Shown here in pieces: positions 1-11,400 of a DNA stretch of 64,000 bases. Positions within the stretch are counted from its first letter, which is position 1. Every line of letters begins with the position of its first letter. The DNA lies in NCBI GenBank assembly GCA_017979445.1, contig CM030711.1, positions 44,563,560 through 44,627,559 on the forward strand. The letters are read 5' to 3'. The stretch is from Akebia trifoliata (taxonomy: Eukaryota; Streptophyta; Magnoliopsida; Ranunculales; Lardizabalaceae). Under the pieces are notes generated by a model. The model was not told the origin of the DNA and did no database searches. It was given only the letters and a program-made list of their open reading frames with translations. The position numbers and the translations under genes were made by a program.

Positions 1-8
1 AGATTTGA

Positions 9-1484
9 GGGAAAATTATTAAAAAAAACCGAATAAAAATATTATTTCTAAAAAAAAACCAAATTTATTTAAAATTATGAAAAAGGTAAAAAACCGGCCA
101 TTGATTGGCCGGTTGTAGTCTCTCTCCTCTATTTAAAAAAAAAACGATTTTTTAAAAAAAACAGGTCATTAAATGACCGGTTATTTGTTCTCTCTCCTCC
201 TTCTCTCTCTTCACTTTCTCTCTCTTAATTATTTAAAAAAAAAATCAATTTAAAAAAAAAAAAAGTCATTGAATGACCGGTTTTTTATTTCTCTCTCATC
301 TTTTTCTCTCTACACCTTCTCTCTCTTAATTATTTAAAGAAAAAATCGAATTTAAAAAAAAAATCATTAAATAACAGATTTTTTCTCTCTCTTGAAAAGA
401 GCAATTACAAATAAACCCTTAAAAAACTTATGATATTTCACTTGCCACCTTCTAATTAATTAAAATTAATATTGTACGTATAAGATTACTTTATGACGTA
501 AACTAGGGGTGCACATTGGATTGGATAAATCCGAGAACCGAACCAATCCGAAGCTTTTGGATTGGATTGGTTCGGATTAAATACACCCACGGTTCGGGTA
601 CGGTTTGAAAAAAAAATCCGGTTATTTCGATTCGGTTCCGGATTAAGAATATAACAAACCGAACCAATCCGAAATCCGAACCGTAATATATATATATATA
701 ATTATATATATAATGATTTTTAAAAAAAATTATTTTCTTTATTTCTCTCTTCTCCTTTGAATCGAATTTGGGGGAAATCTGTAAATTGAGAAACCTAGCC
801 GTCGTCTTCCCGGTTCGGATTTCGGATTGGTTCGGTTTGTTATATTCTTAATCCGGAACCGAATCGAAATAACCGGATTTTTTTTTCAAACCGTACCCGA
901 ACCGTGGGTGTATTTAATCCGAACCAATCCAATCCAAAAGCTTCGAATTGGTTCGGTTCTCGGATTTATCCAATCCAATGTGCACCCCTAGTTTACGTCA
1001 TAAAGTAATCTTATACGTACAATATTAATTTTAATTAATTAGAAGGTGGCAAGTGAAATATCATAAGTTTTTAAGGGTTTATTTGTAATTGCTCTTTTCA
1101 AGAGAGAGAAAAAATCTGTTATTTAATGATTTTTTTTTTAAATTCGATTTTTTCTTTAAATAATTAAGAGAGAGAAGGTGTAGAGAGAAAAAGATGAGAG
1201 AGAAATAAAAAACCGGTCATTCAATGACCTTTTTTTTTTTTAAATTGATTTTTTTTTTAAATAATTAAGAGAGAGAAAGTGAAGAGAGAGAAGGAGGAGA
1301 GAGAACAAAAAACCGGTCATTTAATGACCTGTTTTTTTAAAAAAATCGTTTTTTTTTAAATAGAGGAGAGAGACTACAACCGGCCAATCAATGGCCGGTT
1401 TTTTACCTTTTTCATAATTTTAAATAAATTTGGTTTTTTTTTTAGAAATAATATTTTTATTCGGTTTTTTTTAATAATTTTCCC
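9..1484. mobile_element. Foldback (MULE-like) element, near-perfect inverted repeat
   Basis: The arms at about 9-683 and 811-1484 are reverse complements with very few differences, around a loop of about 127 bp. The ends read GGGAAAATTATT and its complement. Outside them AGATTTGA occurs at 1-8 and again at 1486-1493, preceded on the right by T at 1485. The window edge cuts the left flank, so a 9-bp duplication (TAGATTTGA) is possible, as in Mutator-like elements. No ORF encodes a transposase, so it is non-autonomous. The arms carry short palindromes (CCGGTCATTNAATGACCGG type) and CT-rich tracts. Superfamily assignment is inferred from TIR start and TSD length; the inverted repeat itself is directly visible. 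Confidence 0.85.
504..990. repeat. Inner hAT-like inverted-repeat core of the foldback
   Basis: Inside the foldback, TAGGGGTGCACATTGG at 504 and its complement at 990 look like hAT-MITE termini, and the stretch between is rich in alternating GGATT/CCGAA motifs. The sequence outside these termini is also inverted (GTAAAC and GTTTAC), not a direct target duplication. The core therefore did not simply insert into a finished palindrome. Confidence 0.5.
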
Positions 1485-1493
1485 TAGATTTGA

Positions 1494-2400
1494 TTTTGAT
1501 ATGCATGCCTTATCCTCTTTTCTCAAAAGTATTACGAGGTCATTTGCCCTTTCAAATTGCTCACCAACAAAAATAAAATAATGTATATTCTTATACTATT
1601 TATAATAAATATTATTCTTATATATTTGAAAAATAATAATCTTTGGTTGAGAGTAAGTTGGGTTTAATATGTATAATATTTATTTTTTATAATAAATTTT
1701 ATTCTCATAGATTTAAAGAAAAAAAAATTAATTTTGGCTTCCACCATTGCTCTCCAATATGTACCAACTTAGCTAAGTTGGCACCCTCTAATTCGTTATC
1801 ATTTTGTTGTAATAATTTTTTTTCACAATTTAAAATTTAGAGTGTTGATAAATTGACATATTTTCAGTGCACGCACGCTAATGTGGAAACATATAACTTT
1901 TTTTTTTAAGAGAAAGTTTCTCTCTCTTGCCTATTCTCTATCCATATATTTATTTTTTTAGATTTCAAATTTTAAAAAAGATCGTTGGGCTCACATTGAT
2001 TATCACATTAGCAATCCAACGACACAGTCATTTAGATTTCATGAAAATATTCATATTCAAATATATATATTTTAAGTTTGATCCAAGGTGTTTAAATTGT
2101 GTGGCTACCGAGCACCCAAATAAATAATTCAACGGTGAAAAATATATGTATATTTTTTTAAGTTCATATAATTTTATCTACAACCCCATTTCATCGAATC
2201 GTGATTTTGAATGTCACAAGGTGATCAAATCTGAAAGTTTCTTTTTTTTTTCACAATAAGTAAGAGAGATAAACTCTCTTTTTTATTTTTTTTAGTGAGT
2301 TACATGCTTCCATGTCATGGTGCGTCAGGTGTACACTCCAAAAGTACGTCAAATTATTAGCACTCTAAAATTTATATCGTTGAGTAAATTGTGCATTTAT
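1494..2400. other. Intergenic, no gene recognised
   Basis: AT-rich sequence with no convincing coding region. The only distinctive element is the 18-bp palindrome CCAACTTAGCTAAGTTGG near 1765, which recurs near 49087 and, changed, at 27507, where it forms the start of a tRNA-derived SINE. Confidence 0.5.
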
Positions 2401-2409
2401 TTTTGTAAG

Positions 2410-2545
2410 TTAGTTTTGATGAGGTTAAAAGTTTCGAAATGGGCTGATTTTTGGTGATGATGATCTCCTCATCGTAGAGATAATCCTCGTCAAAAATCAA
2501 CTCATTCAGAAACCTCCAACCCATATAAGACAAAACAATTCGACT
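2410..2545. repeat. Hairpin MITE family H1, partial copy
   Basis: Contains the family's inverted core: GGGCTGATTTTTGGTGATGA, then its near complement (CAAAAATCAACTCATT) about 40 bp later, ending in AACCCATATAAGACAAAAC. The same hairpin recurs at 23.9, 24.2, 24.35, 34.4, 34.65, 56.9 and 60.4 kb. Confidence 0.7.
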
Positions 2546-2612
2546 ATGGTTGGGTTGCCCTTATTAATTCGTAGGGTGCTTTTATAATTACCCCTCTCCA
2601 ATATGTTCCAAA

Positions 2613-2740
2613 ATCGTGATAATCTGACCACCCATTTAAATGTGTAGTGTATCTGGAGGAATACAATTCTATGATTCTTGCACATGTCACGTCAAGGGAG
2701 TCAATTGAGTATGCCACGTGGAGTAGTTTAGTTGGCTTGG
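2613..2740. repeat. Short palindromic MITE, diverged third copy
   Basis: Shares the blocks ATCGTGATAATCTGAC, AGTGTATCT, TCTATGATTCT and GCCACGTGG, in the same order, with the better preserved copies at about 3845-4075 and 5378-5610. It is a shorter, diverged member of that family. Confidence 0.55.
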
Positions 2741-2991
2741 TTACATTCTCACTGAACTCATGTTTATAGTTTAGTTGCCTTTCTTCTCATTTTTACAGTG
2801 ACTTTGCTAAAACCATCAAGGATGCTATTATATTAATTGTATAATTTTCGGTTAATTATAGTCAAATAGTTATAGATCAATATATTTACTTAATAATATT
2901 GAATATTTAATATATTATAATAATTAATAACTCCTCTAAAGTCTAAACCATGTAATTTCATTTTCTCCACTACTGAACCAGAAATAAATAA

Positions 2992-2995
<4 letters not shown>

Positions 2996-3034
<39 letters not shown>
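2996..3034. repeat. (TA)n microsatellite
   Basis: Uninterrupted TA dinucleotide run. Further runs occur at about 34583-34621, 37231-37256 and 57109-57126, mostly next to hairpin repeats. Confidence 0.95.
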
Positions 3035-3036
<2 letters not shown>

Positions 3037-3561
3037 TATTGAACAGGTTTCTACATGGAAAATGAGTTTTAAACATTTCGAGAGCGTAATTCTCGTATTT
3101 TGGGAGAGGGATTTGGAGAAGATCAATTCTGAAAGTATAAAAGCACGGTCTTGTATTATGCAAGGGATTACTATGTGACCAATACTATAACAAGACAATA
3201 AAGAATATCTCTCGTTCCTAGGTCAACTTTAATTAGGTTCGATTCACATTTGATTTCTTTTGCTCAAATTCCAACTACTTCGTTACATACATTGTATTTT
3301 ATTGAAATGCTAGTGTGATACGTATCAAAAAAAACTTTGATAATCAACTTAGTAAACTTGCAGAGGATTTAATAAAGCATTAACGATTTCAAAAGAGCTA
3401 AATATTGTAACCCTTTTTCAGTTTTTTTTTTTTTTTCACTTAGTATTTATTGGCAAAAAGACATAAGTGTCGTGTTGATATGGTAGTGGCATTAATTTGA
3501 CTTGTGTTAATCATTTGTCGAAAGGCATATTTTTGATAAGTTTTTACACTTATCTTTTATA

Positions 3562-5111
3562 GAAAAAAAAAAAAAAAAGGCTGGGGAACATTCTTGACCA
3601 TAATTTTTTACTTTTTTTAGATGCATAAAAGGTTGCACAACATGATGTTAGTTCTCACCTTATCTTGTCTAATAGGTGTAAATTAATTTGAGGTGTGTGC
3701 AGTAGAGTTGGTTATATTCATATGTAACATATTTCCCCTCGTTATAATTTTCTAGGTTCGTTTTGTATGAAACCTTTATTTTATTGAGGTACTTATACAA
3801 CATAAAGACCCTATCACGACCACAAAACTTGGAAAAAGTATAAGAATCGTGATAATCTGACTACCCTACGTGGCAAATTCAATCGACTATCATGACGTGA
3901 CAAGTTTGAGAATGGTAGATCTACACTCCTCAGGATACATGACCACACTTCCCCATAAAAAGTGTATCTTGAGGGAACAATGTTTCCCGAGGAGAACAGA
4001 TCTATGATTTTGAAACTTGTCACAACAGATAGTTGATTATGTCACGTGGGGTAGTCAGATTATTACGACTGAAAGTATAACTCTACATTTTGTCATGACA
4101 TGCATTTACTTGGTTGAGCGATTATCGTGTGGGACCAATAGAAAATGGATGTAAAAAACTAGAAAATTCTCTCATTTTCTCAAAAAAAAAATTTGTGTCG
4201 AAAAAATATTGTAAATTTTTTTTTTTTGTTGCCTAGGTACTCACTCACTATCTCTCTAGCCTCTTCGGGTACTCACTCTCTAACCCAAAACAGATCAATC
4301 TCCACTAATCCATATAGCTGCTCCTCTTTCTCTCTCTCCCCAACTTGGAGGGTTCCAAGGGATTTTTTGCATCTTCAAATCTCACAGAGATGGAAAATCC
4401 ACTAGTCTTTTTGTGATTCAAAACATGATTTTGATCCTTCGATTATGGGGTTTTGATCCTCCATGCAAATCCAATTTGCGATTTTGAAGCATCGATCTAG
4501 TCACCATGATTGTTTCAAATTCTTTGATTACCATGGAGGCCTTGACGATGAGTTGTGCTACATTTATTCATCTTTTAAATCTTCTTCTTTGAATTTACTG
4601 CATCTTTTTTGAATTAAGATGGACTAATGACTTATTTTTGTGGTTTTGATTATTTGGAAAATCTTTATTCATTTTAAATTGACTTCGCTTTCTTTATTTA
4701 TTATTTCACTGAAGATGGTTATTGATTGTACTTTGTTTCTAATTATGTCATGTATATATTTTTTCACTTGGTTGCTTGTTTCTAATAAGAAAGGTGTCAA
4801 TGGGTCACTTCCAGTTCGGCTCTTATGAATATTGGAACCGTAATATTTATATTTTATTTATTCCAATTCCGATTTTAAAATAAGTGGAATCGGAACTGGA
4901 ACCATAAAAATCATTAGTACCGTCAATTCTGATTCTCAAGACTCGAATGAGAAAAATTATTATATAAAAAAAATTCTTTATGAAAAATAACATATTATTT
5001 ATGAAGTATCAACTTCATAATAATTTGTTCCACTAAAATGATAATTTAATAACTTTTATTTTCAAATATTAAAATTTACTTCCTTTGCAAGTAATTAAAA
5101 AAAAAAAAAAA
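3562..5111. repeat. Tandem duplication, copy 1
   Basis: Starts in an A run and contains, in order, a block beginning CTGGGGAACATTCTTGAC, a palindromic MITE (about 3845-4075), a CT-rich leader-like stretch (4230-4350), and the left half of a hAT MITE (from 4790). The next 1.53 kb repeats all of it with few differences. The small ORFs near 4193 and 5732 are the same CT-rich stretch in the two copies and not independent genes. The copy ends in an A run inside the MITE. Confidence 0.9.
3845..4075. repeat. Palindromic MITE in duplication copy 1
   Basis: GATAATCTGACTACCC near 3850 pairs with GGGTAGTCAGATTATT near 4055. Internal blocks also pair: TACGTGGCA with TGTCACGTGG, GACAAGTTT with AAACTTGTC, and AGATCTA with TAGATCT-like sequence. 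The corresponding copy in the second unit is at about 5378-5610. Confidence 0.7.
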
Positions 5112-6650
5112 GACTGGGGAACATTCTTGACTATAATTTTTTTCTTGTTTTAGATGCATAAAAGGTTGCACAACATGATGTTAGTTCTTACCTTATCTTG
5201 TCTAATATGTGTAAATTAATTTGAGGTATGTGCAGTAGAGTTGGTTATATTCATGTGTAACATATTTCCCCTCGTTATAATTTTGCAGGTTCGTTTTGTA
5301 TGAAACCTCTATTTTATTGAGGTACTTATAGAACATAAAGACCTTATTACGACCACAAAACTTGGAAAAAGTATAAGAATCATGATAATCTGACTACCCT
5401 ACGTGGCAAACTCAATCGACTACCATGACGTGACAAGTTTGAGAATGGTAGATCTATACTCCTCAGGATACATGACCGCACTTCCCCATAAAAAGTGTAT
5501 CTTGAGGGAACAATGTTTCCCGAGGAGCATAGATCTACGATTCCGAAACTTGTCACAACATATAGTTGATTGAGTATGTCACGTGGGGTAGTCAGATTAT
5601 TACAATTGAAAGTGTAACTCTACATTTTGTTATGACATGCATTTACTTGGTTGAGCGATTATCGTGTGGGACCAATAGAAAATGGACGTAAAAAACTAGA
5701 AAATTCTCTCATTTCCTAAAAAAACAAAATTGTGTCGAAAAAATATTGTAAATTTTTTTTTTTTTTGCCCAGGTACTCACTCACTATCTCTCTAGCCTCC
5801 TCGGGTACTCACTCTCTAACCCACAACAGATTAATCTCCACTAATCTATATAACTGCTCCTCTTTCTCTCTCTCCCCAACTTGGAGGGTTCCAAGGGATT
5901 TTTTGCATCTTCAAATCTCACAGAGATGGAAAATCCACTAGTTTTTTTGTGATTCAAAACATGATTTTGAACCTTCGATTATGGGGTTTTGATCCTCCAT
6001 GCAAATCCAATTTGCGATTTTGAAGCATCGATCTAGTCACCATGATTGTTTCAAATTCTTTGATTACCATGGGGGCCTTGACGATTAGTTGTGCTACATT
6101 TATTCATCTTTTAAATCTTCTTCTTTGAATTTACTGCATCTTTTTTAATTAAGATGGACTAATGACTTATTTTGGTGGTTTTGATTATTTGGAAAATCTT
6201 TATTCATTTTAAATTGACTTCGCTTTCTTTCTTTATTATTTCACTGAAGATGGTTATTGATTGTACTTTGTTTCTAATTATGTCACGTATATATTTTTTC
6301 ACTTGGTTGTTTGTTTCTAATAAGTAGGGGTGTCAATGGGTCACTTCCAGTTCGGCTCTTATGAATATTGGAACCGTAATATTTATATTTTATTTATTCT
6401 GATTTTAAAATAAGTGGAATTGAAACTGGAACCATAAAAATCATTAGTACCGTCAATTCTGATTCTCAAGAATCGAATGAGAAAAATTATTTCAAAATCA
6501 TTATATATAAAAAAAATTCTTTATGAAAAATAACATATTATTTATGAAGTATCAACTTAATAATAATTTGTTCCACTAAAATGATAATTTAATAACTTTT
6601 ATTTTCAAATATTAAAATTCACTTCCTTTACAAGTAATTAAAAAAAAAAG
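5112..6650. repeat. Tandem duplication, copy 2
   Basis: Second unit, offset by about 1533-1536 bp from copy 1. It differs by scattered substitutions and small indels, for example loss of a few bases near 6146 and 6400. Unlike copy 1 it runs into a complete hAT MITE, so the right breakpoint of the duplication lay within that MITE. Confidence 0.9.
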
Positions 6651-6932
6651 GACTCATTTTAAGCTTAAATATTTAGTTTACATGAAATTTAAAGAACTTC
6701 ATTTCATATATGTTATTTTTAAAATATAGGATTATCTTGAATCATGTCTAATGTAAAAATAAATGACAAAATAAATCGATTCCAAGTACCCATTAAATAG
6801 AATCTAATGGTTCCAGTTTCTATCAGTTCAATTCCATATTAGACACGACTCTAATCGATTCCAATAAAAAGGGAATTGGAACCGAGGTTTTTGAATTTAG
6901 TTCCGGGTAAATGGGTACCATTGACACCCCTG
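6325..6932. mobile_element. hAT-type MITE with 8-bp target duplication
   Basis: The termini are TAGGGGTGTCAATGG at 6325 and its complement, with one end mismatch, at 6932. The flanks CTAATAAG (6317-6324) and CTAATAAG (6933-6940) are a perfect 8-bp duplication, the length made by hAT transposases. There is no coding capacity. A truncated left half with the same left flank lies at 4790-5098, copied along with the tandem duplication. Confidence 0.85.
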
Positions 6933-6940
6933 CTAATAAG

Positions 6941-8000
6941 CATTTAAGGGTATTTATGGTATAAAAAAAAATCTTTTGAGGGCATTTTTGATAGGAACTT
7001 TGATTTTATGATATATTTAATGCATTAGGGCACATGTTTACAAAACCTTTTTTAAAAAGAACTTCATTGTGGGGCACATATTTATTGTCTCACCAATTTT
7101 TACTAACGCCACACCAACTGTGTTAAATTCATTGATGTTTTACATAGAAATTGGTGCGGCATTAGTAAAAGTTGGTGTGGCAATAACAACTCTATTTAAA
7201 AATCATATAAACATAAATGCCACGTGGTGTACAAAGACTATTGGAATTCTAATCACAACTCAATTCCCGTTACCATCATGGGATCTTCATTTTTATATTT
7301 GATACTCTCTTTCTTTTCAAAAGAGTCCTTCCAATTGTACTTCCTTCTTTTACCCTCATTTTCAAGTTTTCACTTTTACGTTTATTTTCAAGAATACTAT
7401 TTTTGAATTTTATTATCTTTTCTTTACTATCCCTTTTCTATCAGGGTTGGGATCCATTAACTCTTAAGAATGACTCATGAAAAAAATACATGATCCCAAC
7501 CCTTTAAACACAAGTCCAATGATTGAGATTTTTGAGTATCTTTATAATACAAATCTCAGAGATACTTATTTTGACTTTTGTGAGAAGTTGAATTGATGGA
7601 GTTTTTTTTTTTAAATAATTTTTATTCAAGTTATCTTACAAAACAGATTCGATGAGTACTTATCGAACATAATTTTTCCATGTGAATGGCTTTGATTCGA
7701 TTGAAAGCGTTAAAGTAAAAAAAAAAAAAATATTAAAATTAAAATCTGCATTGAAATCTTTCTAAATATAAAAAATAAAAAATAAATAAAAAAAAAGCAA
7801 AAAAACAGAAGAAGAAAAATAAATAACTATGAGAACAAGAAAAATAAATTTGATAATCAAAGGTCGGTGTGGCGAGTAAGTGAGTGCAATAAGACACATA
7901 TATGCGAGTGCAAAGAAGAGCCGCCCCGCAAGAGATGCCCAATACCGCCTTTTTCTTAAACACGTGGCACGCATACAAGATCATGACGTATAGAAGTTAA
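6941..8000. other. Intergenic upstream of SUFB, with a small hairpin
   Basis: No gene is recognised. A compact hairpin lies at 7090-7177: arms of about 27 nt (CACCAATTTTTACTAACGCC and its near complement) around a loop of about 33 nt. The rest is A/T-rich. Confidence 0.5.
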
Positions 8001-8497
8001 CTCACTACATAATCAACTCATTCGGACAATCAAAAGAAGTCCAACGTAGAAAAATACAACAGTGGTTATGATAGTACGCTCAGATTTCCCTCACGTTTGA
8101 TAAGATTGCCTTACGTGGGACCCATTAAAGTTAGGCGATCAGATGTTCGGCCGCTAGAGATGTGGACCATCTTTTGCGTCCACCACAAAATGATACCCAA
8201 GAGAGTTGCGATAAATTATCTCAATCGACGTGGCAGTGCAGGGAACCATAGTTCTTTTTCTTCGGGATACCCCAGGAAAAAGATATTTCGTTCTGCACAT
8301 GCCACATCAACCGTTTCAGTTTATTGGGTTAGCTTAGCAAGCCATTTTATCACTAGTCTACCCAAAATGCCCTCCCAAGGAACGTGTTGTACACGAGATC
8401 AGCAATATGTGATCTACAAAATTTTCCAAACATATTTTTATTTTAATTTGTTTTAGCTCTGTCGCTCGTTCTCTCGCTCTCGCCAGAAACCTCATCC
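7961..8497 (+). promoter_or_regulatory. SUFB upstream region with ACGT-core elements
   Basis: Three ACGT-core motifs lie within about 540 bp of the start codon: CACGTGGC (7961), TTACGTGGG (8111) and GACGTGGCA (8227). G-box/ABRE-like motifs are typical of light- or ABA-responsive plant promoters; function here is inferred. A CT-rich stretch (8457-8490, CTCGTTCTCTCGCTCTCGCC) is probably the 5' leader. The transcription start is not defined by sequence. Confidence 0.4.
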
Positions 8498-11400
8498 ATG
8501 GCTTCTCTTCTCGCCAACAGTATCTCACGCTTCTCTCCTCAATCTTCCCCCGAAACAACAAAAAACCTAAAAGGATTCTCTCCAAGACTTGAAACCCTTA
8601 AATTCCCAAACCCTAATGTAAAGCTGTTCAAGGTCCGTGCAGACGTCGGTTACGAATCCAAAACCATCCCTTCCGATCAAACATCAACAATTGGTAAGCC
8701 ATCAGACCTCAAATCTGACGATACAATCCAGAAATTTCTGAAAAGGGATTACAAATGGGGTTTTGTGTCCGATATCGAATCGTTTTCGATTCCAAAGGGG
8801 CTTTCAGAGGAGACGATTCGGTTTATTTCTTCAATAAAGGAAGAACCAGAGTGGATGCTTGAATTCAGGTTGAATTCTTACGAGAAATTTTTGAAAATGA
8901 AAGAACCGAAATGGTCAGATAATCGATACCCACCAATCGATTTACAAGACATGTGTTACTACTCGGAACCAAAAAAGAAGCCAACTTTAAAAAGCCTCGA
9001 TGAGGCTGATCCAGAGCTTCTTAGGTATTTTGATAAATTGGGGGTGAAACTGAATGAACAACATCGATTAGCTAACGTTGCTGTTGATGCAGTCTACGAT
9101 AGTGTGTCGATCGCCACGACCCACAGAAAAGAGTTAGAATCGGTGGGAGTGATATTTTGTTCAATTTCGGAGGCAATTAGAGAGTACCCAGATTTGGTTA
9201 GGAAATATTTAGGCAGAGTTGTTCCTCCTGATGATAATTACTATGCTGCCCTGAACTCCGCGGTGTTCAGCGACGGATCCTTTTGTTACATTCCGAAGGA
9301 CACCAAGTGCCCGATGCCAATCTCGACCTATTTTCGAATAAATGCTTTGGAAACTGGGCAATTCGAGAGGACACTTATAGTTGCTGATGATAGGAGCTTT
9401 GTAGAGTATTTGGAGGGGTGTACAGCGCCTTCTTACGATCGGAACCAACTTCACGCTGCTGTGGTTGAGCTTTATTGCACAGAGGATGCAGAGATTCAGT
9501 ACTCGACCGTGCAAAATTGGTATGCTGGGGATGAGGAAGGTAAAGGTGGGATTTATAATTTTGTGACAAAGCGGGGAGTTTGTGCGGGTACCCGCTCAAA
9601 GATCTCATGGGCACAAGTGGAAACTGGGTCTGCCATTACGTGGAAGTACCCGAGCGTTGTTTTGGAGGGAGACGATACGGTAGGGGAGTTTTACTCTGTA
9701 GCGTTGACGAATAATCATCAACAAGCTGACACCGGGACAAAGATGATACATAAGGGGAAAAACACAAAAAGTACGATTACCTCAAAGGGTATATCTGCTG
9801 GGAATTCAAGGAATTGTTATAGGGGACTTGTTCAGGTACTGTCAAAAGCAGATAATGCTCGAAATAACTCACAATGTGATTCGATGCTTATTGGGGATAA
9901 GGCGGCTGCCAACACGTATCCTTATATTCAGGTACTTGTGCTCATCATGTTAATCACTACCTTCTTTTAATTGTTAATTTTGTTTATTGGTTCTAACTTT
10001 TGTCACATACATTATTATAGTTGTTGTTCATTGTCTCATGTTAAAGATAAATAGGGAAGCTTGGTGAAAGATGTTTCAACAATCTTTAAATGCAATAAAC
10101 TTATTCGTGTCTTGTTTCTTGTGACTTTGAAATCGCTACCTATGTCCATATAATCTGTACAAAGAAAATTTTTGGTTGGCATATTTTGAAGCCAAAACAC
10201 TTCTTTTCTTCTCTTTAGATACATTTCTTGAATTCTATTAGGCCTGATAAAGTTTGTAATATGCACATTTTCTCTTAGAAGGAAATATTTGCAAAATACC
10301 TTGTCTCTCCAAATTCATTCCTTGCTTTTCATAAGTCCAGCTTATACTTTTTTTATGGGCAAGCAAGCAGGTCAGTGGTCAGTAATTAGTGGGTGAAGGC
10401 AGGTTGTGGTGCCAACATTCACAAACCTTTCCAACTTGGCAAGCTGGAACCTTTGTTAAGGGCAGCTTATGTTTGCACATAAGGTTCTATATTTTACTAC
10501 AATATATAAGAAATATTATAACAAAGAATAAGAACAAATTAGCTTCTTTCAAGTAAAGTATGCAGTGTTAGATCTCTAACACATTTATGCATTGAAATGG
10601 TTAAGTACAAATTGGTTTTGTAGGTGGGCATTTTCTGAATGAATCTTTGATGTGAACTGATGTTCTCTGGACAAGTGGGTTTGTTCAGTTTTGCTAGAAG
10701 TGGGGTTGAACTGGTAGCAGAGTAATTTAGTGAGGTTATAGCGCTAAATATTTCCTGATTGGATATATATCTTAGGACGCTGCAGGTGGGCGGTGTTTAG
10801 GGAAAATGCGTGGATCTAGATGGATGGCATTCAAGATATGTTGGATCATCGAGTTTAAAAATGATTTACCATTCTTCTCGTCATTATTTCCTTATGGATC
10901 TGAATTCAAGAAACTCTATCATGAAAATAAATGTGGCTTGGGCAACTGTCCAGAGGTTTTCATGGCAAACCACAAACAGTTTGAAGCAAAGGAAGAATGC
11001 TACAAGTACTCGAGGATGCCCAAGGAAATGTTTTATTAGAGGTTGACGATGAAAGAACTTGAAAATGTTATGCCTATATTTAGTTGTGATTTATAAGTAT
11101 TTTTTTAGTCGTACAAGATTTTTTGTTTTGTTTTGAAGGTGTTCTTTCAGTTAGTGGGTGGGTGAGTTCTTTGCTTGTTGGTGTATTCTTCATTCCAATA
11201 TTAATTGGAATTGCAGTGACTACTTTTCGTGGCCCTTTTTGGTGGGTATTGTCCTATCGAGTCAAGCACTAACAAGCCTTTTGTAGGTGGAATCATCTTT
11301 AGTGCTTGTGGGAGGCTTTAATGTAAATTGGTTGTCTATGATAGAAAGGAGAGTGATCAATTTTAGTGTTGAAAAACATCTTGAAATTTTCAATGATTTG

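Noticed and set aside
4193..5941. Pair of similar small ORFs (about 70 codons) near 4193-4405 and 5732-5941
   Set aside because: They are the same CT-rich stretch in the two copies of the tandem duplication; composition explains the Ser/Leu-rich translation, and no protein family fits.
9209..9614. Minus-strand ORFs inside SUFB exon 1
   Set aside because: Antisense shadows of the well-supported SUFB coding sequence.
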